Assembly (NCBI GenBank): GCA_003864495.1
Contig: ML133386.1
Span: 1,480,943-1,544,942 of the forward strand
Direction: 5' to 3'
Origin: Nemopilema nomurai
Lineage: Eukaryota; Cnidaria; Scyphozoa; Rhizostomeae; Rhizostomatidae
Length of the DNA stretch: 64,000 nt
Part shown: positions 11,220 to 22,672 of the stretch, in pieces
How positions within the stretch are numbered: the first letter of the stretch is position 1
Layout of the letters: each line of letters opens with the position of its first letter
Notes under the pieces: generated by a model
The model's database searches: none
Told to the model about the DNA's origin: nothing
Seen by the model: the letters and a program-made list of their open reading frames with translations, nothing else
Translations under genes and position numbers: made by a program

Positions 11220-12504
11220 CTGAAAAAAGCACCCATTATGTAAAAAAGATGGCCACATTTAGCTACTGTCAGGTAAAACAGGAATTTCCTGGATGTACAT
11301 TGGCAGAGTCACTTGACAGTTCGTTGCCTTCCGTTTGAAATTGAACTGGACTTGACGTTTGAGGATTGTCAATCATAAATGGAGGAAATAAGATCAAAAG
11401 GAAGAAAAAGCGATAATAAGATCTGCTTGATATAGACCTATTTGTTGTAGCTAAGGTGAAAACGACTAAAGAGATAATGTAAAACGCCCAGTCTGTTGTT
11501 ACCAATGCCAAGAGATAATTCCTCCATCTCGACTAGGATACATTGGCCAATAGCAACTGTAGAAACACTTGCCAAGAAATTCTCCTTAGTCGTTCTACCT
11601 GATTAAGGACCGGATAACTGAAGCCTAGTTCTGCACATCCTAGTGGCTTAGTCACTAGACACGATGCCACATTCTGCCATAAGTCAGACAAAACTGCAGC
11701 TACACCCTGCAACCTAGCCTGCCACTTTTCCAGGTGTTTAATCATAACGACGGTGTCCTGCTGCCAACGGACAACTCACGTCTTTTCATGGATCCTTTCC
11801 CGAGACAGGAATATACAACTTGCTGTTCCTGCTTTTCCTCGAGATACTCTTAGCACTAAGTGGACGAATTGTCTCGATCATTTGAAATAGATAAAAACAC
11901 TTGTTTCGACATGCCAAGATGTATTAAGTCACGTTTAAATCGTTTTGTCAGATGTTTTTCGAGCCCATCAACATTGTCAACTACCACGATTCTCTCTACA
12001 TTTCCAACAATTAATTGGACTGATCATGTATTGATCATGAGTGAAGAAGATCTTGCGAAAAGCTTTGTTATGAATAGCCTCTAGTTCATATTACTTAGCA
12101 TCTAGTAAAATCAGGCGCTGGCCAGTTGTAATTAAACCCAAATAGGCCTCTTTTCATAATGAGCATCCTTTGTTACAAAAGTGATGAAACGATTGCAAAA
12201 TTCTTCAAGACAGCAGAAATGTGAGTACATTTTTGTGCTTAACCCACCTCAAAGTCTGTGGCGGGAGACATTTATCTTTAAGCAAAATTTTTCTCAGATT
12301 TTGGCAGCGTGGGCCTTAGCTGTACATGCCTAGGTGGTGTGAACATATCTCGCAAGGCGAGATGCAATTATTGTGGGGCTTTATGCGGCAATCCCTATTT
12401 CGACAGCTGCTGACCACGAAAATGTTTCATGCTTGCAGCAATACCGCGAGATTTGCTGGATGTGGTCGCCCATCACTGATAAGTCCTTCGATGAGCAGTC
12501 TGGG

Positions 12505-12638
12505 TCAAAAGACACGTGCTTGACTTGTTCCTTGGAATGCTTGCACGACACGTGGTATCAGGTATCCGGGAGCATTGTCATTTTCAAGATCAATTATGCC
12601 TAGATCCGCAATGACCAAAGTTCCAGCAAGCCAATTGC
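12505..12638 (-). CDS. Possible terminal exon, unidentified
   Basis: A candidate acceptor (TATTTACCTTAG) precedes an open run of about 44 codons with AGTLVIADLGIIDLENDNAP and GYLIPRVVQAFQG, ending in TGA. The peptide is protein-like, but no partner exon was located and no domain is recognised. It could be part of the 9.6-11.2 kb gene, of a transposon remnant, or chance. Confidence 0.2.
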
Positions 12639-15600
12639 CTAAGGTAAATAGCATTATTGAACGGCGAGTATTAAAAACCTGGATTTGAATATTTGCTAGA
12701 AGCCTAATTTCTTTGATGTTGTGCTCGTGTATGTCAGTGGTATGGAAACATATAACAGAGTCTCGAAAGAAATTGACGAAAAATATATTAAATTTTATCA
12801 AATGAAAAATAACTGATTAGGAAAATAAAGGCATGTTTATGTTTTCAATGTTTGGCTAACTTCCATTATAAGTTTGAGCTTTAGAATTTTAAAAGTTTTA
12901 AACTGAGGCCCACAAAGCTTTGGAAAACTCACCAAGCTGTGCAAAGTGCAGGCTTCCGTTTAGCTTTCTAAACTTGGGTTTGATGAAAGATTGAAAAGAA
13001 AGCTAATTTAGAATCCTGTGTCAGGTATAACATCTTTGAAAAATTTGTAAAAAGAGAAAATGGATATAGCTAGCCAGGACGAAGATGAGACGTTGAATCG
13101 GATAGTTCTAAGAAGATCCGATTAACAGAACTAATATGAAAATAAATATAATAGTTTTACTGTAGCAACAAGCTGATATTTACTGCAGTGACATATTTCT
13201 ATTAGATTGAAGCAAACATTTAAAAATATACTGCCTAACAGGGCTAAGGAAGACAGTAGCATGGAAACAGCGCGATGAATAATCGACAAACTTCTTTGTC
13301 AGACATTCCTTAACAGAATATAACTGTTGGCCAAGGCTGACATAAAAATAATCCAGTGGCAGATTAGAAAGCATGCGAGATAACGTGCAAGCTACGCCTG
13401 ATTGGCTACTTCTTTTGACCAATCAGTGACTTCTCAGCCGCCAATTGGTTGAAGATCTTATTGATAAGATTCTTCGTTCTACACATAAGTAAAGCGAGTG
13501 AACTTTTTCTTCGCGCTTCTTCACGAAACAAAGATTAAAAAATCTATTCTATAATCTTTGCAGATACATAAGTCGTACTTGAAAAGATGACCTTGATTGC
13601 CCAATCACTTGGGACTTGCTGTCGGTAGAATTTTAAGCCCAGCTCTCTGAGATTGTTGAACCAGGGCAAAATCCTACATAACTTGGGCATTGCTGGATTT
13701 TTGACGAGGCTCTACTCTTGCTGCGGGTACTTTCTTGTTGGTACTCGTGGGAACATTTTGTTTCATTCTATCCTCTGATCTCCGTGGAATGTGCTTTTGC
13801 CAATTTTCAAGCGGTTACTGATCTGCAACTTGATTTCTTATTCTGTCACTTTTCGGCAACTTTTTGACTCCAGCATGATCTAGCGCGCGCTGGGTGCAAA
13901 GTTCTTTCATTATCCCTAATTATGCGCTTAAAGTTTTTAATTGAAGCCTTTTGGAAGGTCATTGTTGCATTTTATTACTCCTTTCAGGTTGCAAAATGGA
14001 GAAAAACCGAAGAAACAAATTATAGATAAACAGAGCAAGGGTTAGTGGAAAGAGCATCTTCCTTTCTGAAAAATAGCAAAGTACGATGAATAGATGCAAA
14101 ATGTATATGACGTAAGGATTTTTAATTGGTTTAGGTCGAGAAGGTACACTGAAGCGCCAAAAATACATTTGACTCAAATTTAACTTAGAAATGCAATACA
14201 CGAGTTGAATTCGATTCAATGGCCAAAGTGATGGGCTAGATAAACCGCAAGATGATCTAAAAGCTTATCTTTAGGTACGCAAAGCACTTTGAAATTTTGT
14301 CGGTTGTTTGTTTTCTTCGATGAAAATCCTCGTTTAAGGTGAGTTGTAGCAGACAAATCGTGTTTCAAACCTAGTTAGACCTCGATTGCAAACCTGAAAG
14401 GTCACTTATCTTCTGAAAAGAATTAATCTTATTTATTGTACAACAACGAATCGGTAGTTATGACTACCAAAATGCCCTTCATTAAAACACTATACGTACA
14501 ATTCATTCCATTCGTAAGATGGGAGTCGCAGGCATCAAAATAAGCGCTCGCACTTTCGAAGCAGTCCCATGACACTTTCCAGTAGCTTGGCTGACTCTTC
14601 GTGTCTGGCCACATTTTACTCAGATCTGTTTTCGTACCTTGCCGCGTCACTTTCCTTTCATCATTGTTGTTGCTGCTAAGGTTAAGTTGAACCTACTCAG
14701 CTTTTCAAAGGCAATCAACGCTTGCTTCGCTAAGAAGACACTTGAATGAATTCGGTACATTCAAACCAAGGACCACACAACAGCTTAGTGCTTTCCGTGA
14801 AGTGCAACATTATTTTCTTGCCGGCTCTTTGTGTATCCTATATCTTTGTGTACATCCAATGTATGTGGTACTTTCTTGACAAAGAATACATTAGTAATCG
14901 AGAAACATCCTATCTCGAAAAGCTTCTTTATAAACATTGCAAACCACAGCAGATTTTAGCTGTTATGGGGACGGGTTAAAAGGAAATGAACTTAAGAGTT
15001 GTTTTAAACCGAGATCTGTGCCTTCTATGGTTTTATCGGCTTAGTGATCCTGCTCACATACGCGCCCAGGATTAGCTGTTTTTCGCTTACGGCTCGAACA
15101 CACTGTCCACATCACAAGGGAATGCGGTTAACATTTCATGCTCCGTCCATCCTTGTCCTTGCAAGGGTGCTTCTCCATCAGCTTGTTCGTATTAACGGGG
15201 ACACCGTGACAATGCCTCGATCAACAAGTCCCATTGAGTCCCATAGGCCTTGAAAAGCCTTCATCCGCTTAAACAGTTTGGAATGCAAAATGCAAGCTTT
15301 CACTACTGGGCTCGCAAGAGATTTGTCAATAGAGGTACCTCAGCGATTACTATTTGGTTTCAATACAGCTCGTCTGAAAAGCACTTGCAAAACGGAATCG
15401 CTGGACTGCCAAAGAACATCTGCACCATTGTCAGCTACTTTAGGCCATTCATTAACTTAGGCCCTATTTATGATTCATGTGACTCGATTTTTCTCTGGTA
15501 CTTCAAGGTGAGCAGATTCACCGAATGCAGTAGAGAAATATTCGTGTACACACAGTAGAATAAGAGTTCATGGCATCACAGGAGCATTTGCCTGCAGCTC

Positions 15601-16590
15601 TGCTGCCTTAGTCCACGTCGTTCGCAAAAGAATCTACCAACACGCACTAGTTGGTCATTAGCATCCAGAGTTTTCTTCGTTATCACCCTAGTAAGGGTCT
15701 ATTGATGCTACCACTCAAAGTACAATGGCCTTACAGATATCACAACTTTCACCTCTCTCAACAAAAGAAGCATTCGATGTTGCGAGCTGTTAATTTCTGT
15801 TGCATGCTGATTCTCTAAATTATTAACAATGCATAGTTAATAATGATATATTGGTTACTGAGAACTCAATATTACTGTACGTAAATATTACCTTTATTTA
15901 TACATATACAATAATCAATAACGAAATTACTGAATTTTTCTTTTTGTCGCACCGCAAATTGAGTTTCAATAACATTCACTATGCTTAGTAGATTAAGGAA
16001 GGCGTTTATTGTCAAAATAAACTGAATAAATTAATGAATATTGTACAGAGTCGATGAACAAATGTACAAATCTAGGCCTAGGCCCGAGGCGCAATAGACT
16101 ATCTGCAATACTTCATGTAACATGTTTATCGCAGTACATCAAGTTGTGTGTTACCACCGGTACTTCAAGTAACACGAACCCTTAGCAGACGTTGCAGAAA
16201 GGCGAGCAGGCTTCTCCCAGCGCAGATTGGCAATTTAATGTTGGAGTTTATTGAGAGAAGCAGCAAGAGTGACTTAACAGCCAATCCACTCTACCACTCT
16301 ATATCCCAATTTTCAAACAAATTGGGCGTTTTCATCACAGTTTGATGAAAATTTGAGAACAAAAGTCTAGCAGCAACCTCCGACTCGAGCGACGGTTTTC
16401 AATGCTTTTTTCCATACTGTTGCAGAAGCGAGAAAACTAGGCATATAACCACGACAGAAACAGTCGTACGTTCGTGGTAGGGAGACAAAAACATTGAATT
16501 TGTGTTCTTGAAAATCAAAGTCACATCTGCAGTCAACACCATTGATACCAACTTGTTTTGCAAACGTTGTGTGGTGATGAAGAGGAATCT
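12639..16590. other. Gene-free stretch with CCAAT boxes
   Basis: No convincing exon is seen. The notable element is three CCAAT/ATTGG pentamers at 13401-13445. Open frames of 60-100 codons are present on both strands but none shows motifs. Confidence 0.4.
13401..13448. promoter_or_regulatory. Cluster of three CCAAT boxes
   Basis: ATTGG occurs at 13401-13405, CCAAT at 13419-13423, and a palindromic CCAATTGG at 13441-13448. Multiple CCAAT boxes spaced some 20 bp apart are typical of NF-Y-bound promoters in animals. No transcript start or adjacent coding exon could be assigned. Confidence 0.3.
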
Positions 16591-16720
16591 TGAAACGCAC
16601 CCATCAACTATTTCGTTAGAAAATGGACATTGAAACGCACCCATCAACTATTTCGTTAGAAAATGGACATTGAAACGCACCCATCAACTATTTCGTTAGA
16701 AAATGGACATTGAAATGCAC
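16591..16720. repeat. 40-bp tandem repeat, three identical copies
   Basis: A 40-bp unit beginning TGAAACGCACCCATCAACTA repeats with no mismatch at 16591, 16631 and 16671. A fourth, diverged start is at 16711. Perfect identity suggests recent expansion or strong homogenisation. It does not carry a sustained open frame. Confidence 0.95.
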
Positions 16721-17066
16721 GCATTGGCTATGCCGATCATGCTACCAAAGAATTTTCCCCTTTGAAGATGACAAACAACAAGATAGGCACGTTCGATGCA
16801 ACACGCAGATCGTCATGACAACGGCGCACCCCCGCACGCAGACGCATTGATTCTTGTGGGCAGCAGGACTGCTAAAGCGCTGTCACTGGCGTGAGTAAGT
16901 GCATCAGAAATAGCCGGAGATCCCAGCACACTGCGGCCACAACGATATCATTCATTCTTGTTCATGATAACAAGCTCGTCTTCATCAAAACTCAAATTCA
17001 ATGCGGCGATTTCATTCTAACTCAAACTCTGGGAACTTCTTTTGCACGCTCGTCTGTACAAAAAAG

Positions 17067-17227
17067 CATCATCATCATCATCATCACCATCATCATCATC
17101 ATAATCATCACCATCATCATCAGTATCATCGTCATCATCATAATCACCATCATCATCATCATCACCATCATCATCATCATAATCATCACCATCATCATCA
17201 TCATCAGTATCATCTTCATCATCATCA
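17067..17227. repeat. (CAT)n trinucleotide microsatellite, about 160 bp
   Basis: This is a near-continuous CAT/ATC array with occasional CAC, AAT, CAG and CGT variants. It creates long artificial open frames on both strands (poly-His, poly-Ile, poly-Asp and poly-Met), which should not be read as genes. Confidence 0.97.
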
Positions 17228-20200
17228 GAAACGGTCGAGCCTAGTGATTTCAGTTGACCCAAACGTTTATCATGTGCTTAATCAAATCAAATGTCGTTCC
17301 TCTCATGTCCTTAATTAATGCGTTACCTTAGGCACATGATAGACTCGGCGCTTGACCTAGGCCTGTCATCCTCACTCATAGTGGTGAAAGCAATTTCAGT
17401 TATCATACCACTGATGTTTTCACCTGACATCGTCTCTAGGTGAATTAACATCTCCACAGCTAGGATCACCATCTATTAAATCATCGGAGAAAAATGGAGC
17501 AATTCGGATTCTGAGATGGGCAAAGGATGAATTTCAAGACATTACACTGAATAAAATGTACCATCCACCGAACAACACAGACCGACTGATCAGAAAAGGA
17601 GATGGAATAGAGCCAGTTGGTATTATAATTGTGTAAGAAAGTGTTCTTAACCATTTTTGAGCCAAGGTACATTGTATTGTTAAAATTATGAGGCACACCA
17701 CCTACCAAAAACACGAAAAAAGATACTCTAGACCTGCTTATACTATTAAAGAGCCATTGTCATCAAAGTACCTTGAATATGAATCAACTAAGGAAATTGC
17801 ATGTAATTTGCAATAATAACTAATTAGCCTAAAAAGCCAGCTCGTTCCTTTGCAAAAAATTTGTTTCGACCAATTAGTTGAAAATGGAAATTTTACCGCG
17901 GCACAGCGGTCGATAAGCATGATAAGGAACATAACTGATACCTATGTATAGACAAACCTGAATATGGACGACCTGACTCAAGAACGAGGAAGAGATGAAA
18001 GTAAGAAAGGCACCAATAAGGGAAAGAAATGCAGATCCGTTAAGACGTTCTAGAAGAGATTGGAGAAAGTGAGAATGCATCCCATTGAATGGTAATGGTG
18101 CGGGTAGAGGAAGGTAATTTGAAAAAGGAAACAGATGACTTTGAAATTGCAGCGCAAGAGCATCCCATTGAATGAAATGGAATATTGATGGCTGGAAGTT
18201 CAGAGAATTGCCGACCTTAAAATATGGCAGAAGTTTTAGCAACCAAGGTAATTTAGTTGGAAACAAGCTCATTCGTCACAAATGTGAGACAGGTTGATAG
18301 AGTGCACAGAAATCAGAAAATGCTGGATGAAAGACATTGCTGTATTTGGGGACAACTAGTAATAGGAATTGAAGGAGCAGGAGAATATAGAAAACTAAAG
18401 AAGATTGAGAAACGAAAGACACCAATAACATGCCAAAGGTAGTGGTAGTCTTAATGCGTGAGGGATTGGCTGAAGAAATTTGAATCGAAAAGAAGCACAA
18501 AGCTGTGAAAAAGCAGCACCACTGAGAACTGAAAATTGTCAGGCAAATCCGAGAGAGCTCAGACTGCTTGGTGCGAAGTGCACTTTGGGAAACTGTGATC
18601 AAACACCACAAACGAGAAACCAACCAAATAATAAAAATAGCCACATCATTTTTAATAACAATAATGGCAACACAAACAGCAACACCAATAGTAATTCTAA
18701 CAATGATAACAATAATTCAACAGCAGCAACGAAAATTGCAATAATTTTAGTACAAATAATGCTCTAACATTTCTTAGACAAGAAAGCTTTGACTACAAAC
18801 TGAAGAATTAATTAATAATTAATATTCCGCCAAAGTGCTGTAGCCCTAAACACAACGCTGCGTTGGAGCCTTTAATGTGAAAAGGAGGCAGGCTGTCAGC
18901 GTAAGATCGAGGCCACTAGTCTAGACTTGAAATAAGAAGTGATAAGTCAAATGCAGCATGTGAAAAATAAAATAAATTGACTTGCTCGCTTTACGCGAAT
19001 TGTACACAAAATAACTGTCGATCAGGCTGCAACGACTTGAACGCACCTTTCTTCTTAGGCATCCTGCACGCGTCTTATTTCTGCAGGCAAGTAGACAATT
19101 CTTTAAGGCGGACATCAAATCCATATGGGTATTTGGCCCCCTGGAAGCCTGCTTTGGGTGAGCAGGGACGCGAACTGTCGTGATATTACAGCCCATTTTG
19201 CGATGGGAGGAATGTGATCTCCCGGCTGTCATTTGATGTTAACAGCACTTGTTTCAAATTGGTACAATCAATATGACTACAATAATACTATAGGTGTGGG
19301 GCCTACAGGGATGGAAGAATGCGGGTTATTGGTGGATAGGGTAAATAGTAAAAAGGAGAGTAAAGAGCCCTGAGGAGCACAATCATTGCATGATTGATGG
19401 GTTGATTGCAGTAATCAAACTAACTTAAAAGGTCAGTCAGATTGTCAGCTTGAAGTGAAATTCATTTGAAAAGTAGAGAAGGCGACTGTACAGCGAAAAA
19501 TATACCAGAAAACATGCGAAAAATGCCCTTGGGAAGTTAGATCAACTTAGTCTTTTTAAGGCTCTCAGAGCAAAACAAGAAAGGGTAGCTGACGAAATGG
19601 CAAGTCATCTGTGTTGCTTACATGAAAGAAATAAACAGAAAGGATCACAGTATTGATATAAATTGTAATAAAAAGTGTCAGAAGACATTGCATTAACTGT
19701 TGCAAATTGATATTACATATTATATTACAAATACATTATGGTTTATAAGGCGTATATTCTATGGAGATAAATTGAAGAAGAACAAGTCTGAATCAGCAAC
19801 AAAACTTCAATCAGACATTCAATTTGTAGGCTAAGTAGCTTCTAACTCTTTTGGGCAAATGAGCAGCGCCTGAATGTGCATACGTGCAGAGTTGGCTCAA
19901 AATTACTGCGATAGATGGTAAGACTGCTTTCAAAATCTCAGCTGCTGTGTCTTTTATCTCAAAAGGTCCTATTTTAAGTCCGTGAGCAACAAAGAGAATG
20001 CATATCCTGTACCAGGCGTGATAGCTGTGCAATCAGTCGGTTTTGCTTGAGAAACGACGGCAGTTGAGCAGCTGACACTTTAAACGCGAAGATAACGACA
20101 CGAAGCGGCTCTCGCTCGTCAAAGAGAATGGTCCTTTAAGCAGGGAATATGCTAATGTCTAACTGTTCCGTAAACATGAAGCAATCGCCTGATGTTAGAG

Positions 20201-22646
20201 AGGAAAATGTCAACAAAGCAAATTACGAAGGAACCAAGGCGTTGTGCCAAGGTCACAAGGATATTCGATAAAACTTCCAGCTTTTTCTTTTCATTTGGGT
20301 TTATCGCTTTGATTTTGCAATCCTATCAAGATGCACCAAACCTGTAACAAAGTCTCGCAAAGAAACCGAAAAAGTATGAAATAGTATTATCGCGCCTTAT
20401 CTATGCTGATATTTTCAACTGCTTGTATCTTGGCTAGCCTTCAAACTCAATCTCTAAAACAAGAAGGCAACGCTTCACATCCAAAGAGCTTTACTTGTCA
20501 TTTTCCCAATTCTTTCGTCAAGCGACAGTTTTCAGAAGCTGTAGTGTTCACATCGCCTGCAGACAAGTTTCCACTAAACAGAAGAAAACCCCGACTGAGT
20601 TATCTTTCTCTTTACTTCTGATTCAGACATGTAGTGTTACGTTTTCAACTATACGCTTTAAACTGTCTAAAACACCACATACCACTGCTACTGTATCGGC
20701 CCTGCTGCAAAATTTTCCGCAAAATTCCGCAGGAATAATTATTCTGCGGCACCCAGAACTTCGTTCACACATATAAGTATTACGCAAATTAACTTAAGCA
20801 ACTTTTCAAAGTATCAAATAATCTTACTAAACTATCAAATACTCTTTATGCCAAACATCTCTTTTCAACTCTCCTTCCTTCTCACTTTAATCGCCAATCA
20901 AGCAACACCCGTTAGGCTTTCGTGCGCATGACCTGCCACAATCAGGTTCGCAATCAACCTCTTCCCACTCCCCTGTTCTGATAAAATACTTTTAGCTGAC
21001 CGTCCGCTTCACTTTTGTCCACCAGCCAATTCGTCAAAAGCCCCCTCCTCTGTCTTTCAAAACACTTTACTATTTCTGGCCACTTCACCTGACTAACTTA
21101 TTTATTCGCGTATGCGACAAACCGAAAACTTCCAGCCAACCGCGTAACTTATAGCCCAATCCTTTGCTTCATGATAATGCAGACACCAAATATTTCTAAG
21201 CAATTTTTCTTACTTGCACTCTTCTATTTTCTCCATTAAAGCATTTCCTCATTTGAAAGGTAAGAACAGAAGGAAAACTATGCTCTTTCAAAATGTCTTT
21301 GAAAGCCATTATGTCGATGTCTGTAAGTTGTTTCAAGCAGTAACCATTGTCCTAAGAGATGAGGGCGCCCATAGAGATGAGGATGCCCATGCAGAATGGG
21401 ATTGTTCTAATAAGAAGATGGTAGGAAGGTACTAACAGCAGCTAAGGATGGTAGCAAGAATAGGCTTTGTAATGTAGACAGTAGAAATAATGGCCTAAAG
21501 TTACGCCAAGTGACCTGAAGTTAATCCTAAAGCAGGGCCAAAATCTCCATTCAGACTGGTGAGAAAAAAACTCGTGTGATTATGCCTTGTTTAATGCAGA
21601 TGACACTCTGCAGCCTCATTCCCACGGTGGCTGCAAGCACACTGCCAGCAATCGATGCTACGCGCCCTCTAGCCTGCGGGGTGCGTGGCGGCTTGCGGTT
21701 CGCGTTTGTCGATGCATTCTTCACCTGCGGTCCAACACAGATCCAAAGTCAGACGCGTGCTGAACTGAGCACTGAGTACAGGCTGAACGAATGCAATTCT
21801 AGTGACAGGGAGGACGGTAGAAAACAAGCTGCATTTCTGGGGGATCTAGGCATTAGCAGCTAGAGTGCTATGAAAATGATGCATGACTGTCTATCACGTT
21901 ACAACACGAAACGAAAAATTAAATGCGTTTAATTTGAGAGAATTTTAGGTGAGCCAAGCGTGTGAGACAATCACATACTTAACGCACAAACCAATTCGTT
22001 TCTGTTTTGGACACAAATGTAATCAAGAGCATAACGTTTTTAAAGCCTAATGAAAGATTACAGATTTCTTCTTGGCGATATCTCTCAAAAGCGAAGGAAA
22101 GTTCGGCTTAACGCCATCAGAACCTCTGGTCGTTGTGATTTCGATGGGAGCCACAATTTTGAAAACCAAAGCTGACTGGGCTAGGCCAGTCGAGTTGCCA
22201 AGCGTATCCACGATCACAAAAGCACCTTCGAAATTGCTCAACTTTGATTTAAATACGATTTACCATAATTTAGTTGCTAAAATGCTTGCCAAAACACCAT
22301 CACACCATGCACTAGGGAACGGAAATTAACAAGCAGGGAACGGATTTCGATTTACACACTGATCTTACCGCACGTTTAATAAATATTCATACAATGTATT
22401 CATCTGTTGTTAGGTGTTGCCCTGGTTAAGCCGCGTTAGAACGAGAGAATCAACTAATAGAATTGCGACACGGTGGCGGAAGGCCTAAACCGCAATTCTG
22501 TCAAATTTAGCAAGGAAAGGACGTACAGAGGACCGCGTATGGCTGGGTATTCAAAGAGCCTGGGGTGAGCCAGACTAGCTTGTGACGAAATCAACACAGC
22601 CTCTACATTAAATGACTAGTATGAGCAGATAACAGCAAGTTCAAAC
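17228..22646. other. Gene-free stretch
   Basis: I found only scattered short open frames without motifs and one AAC/AAT-rich imperfect trinucleotide repeat. No splice-bounded coding block was recognised. Confidence 0.4.
18653..18733. repeat. Imperfect AAC/AAT/AGC trinucleotide repeat
   Basis: The tract is an interrupted run of AAY triplets, ending in CAG CAG CAA. Read on the plus strand it gives an Asn-rich low-complexity peptide, which explains the open frame at 18480-18767. Confidence 0.8.
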
Positions 22647-22672
22647 CACGTGAAACCACGTGGAAGCACGTG
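22647..22672. promoter_or_regulatory. Three CACGTG E-boxes at exact 10-bp spacing
   Basis: The palindrome CACGTG occurs at 22647-22652, 22657-22662 and 22667-22672, so all three lie on nearly the same helical face. CACGTG is the core site of MYC/MAX, USF and MITF/TFE bHLH factors. The unit CCACGTGAAA / CCACGTGGAA / GCACGTGATA is also a degenerate 10-bp tandem repeat. No promoter or exon is visible beside it. Confidence 0.5.

Noticed and set aside
16891..17318. Open frames of 67-117 codons on both strands
   Set aside because: Created by the CAT trinucleotide repeat; peptides are poly-Ile, poly-His, poly-Asp or poly-Met.
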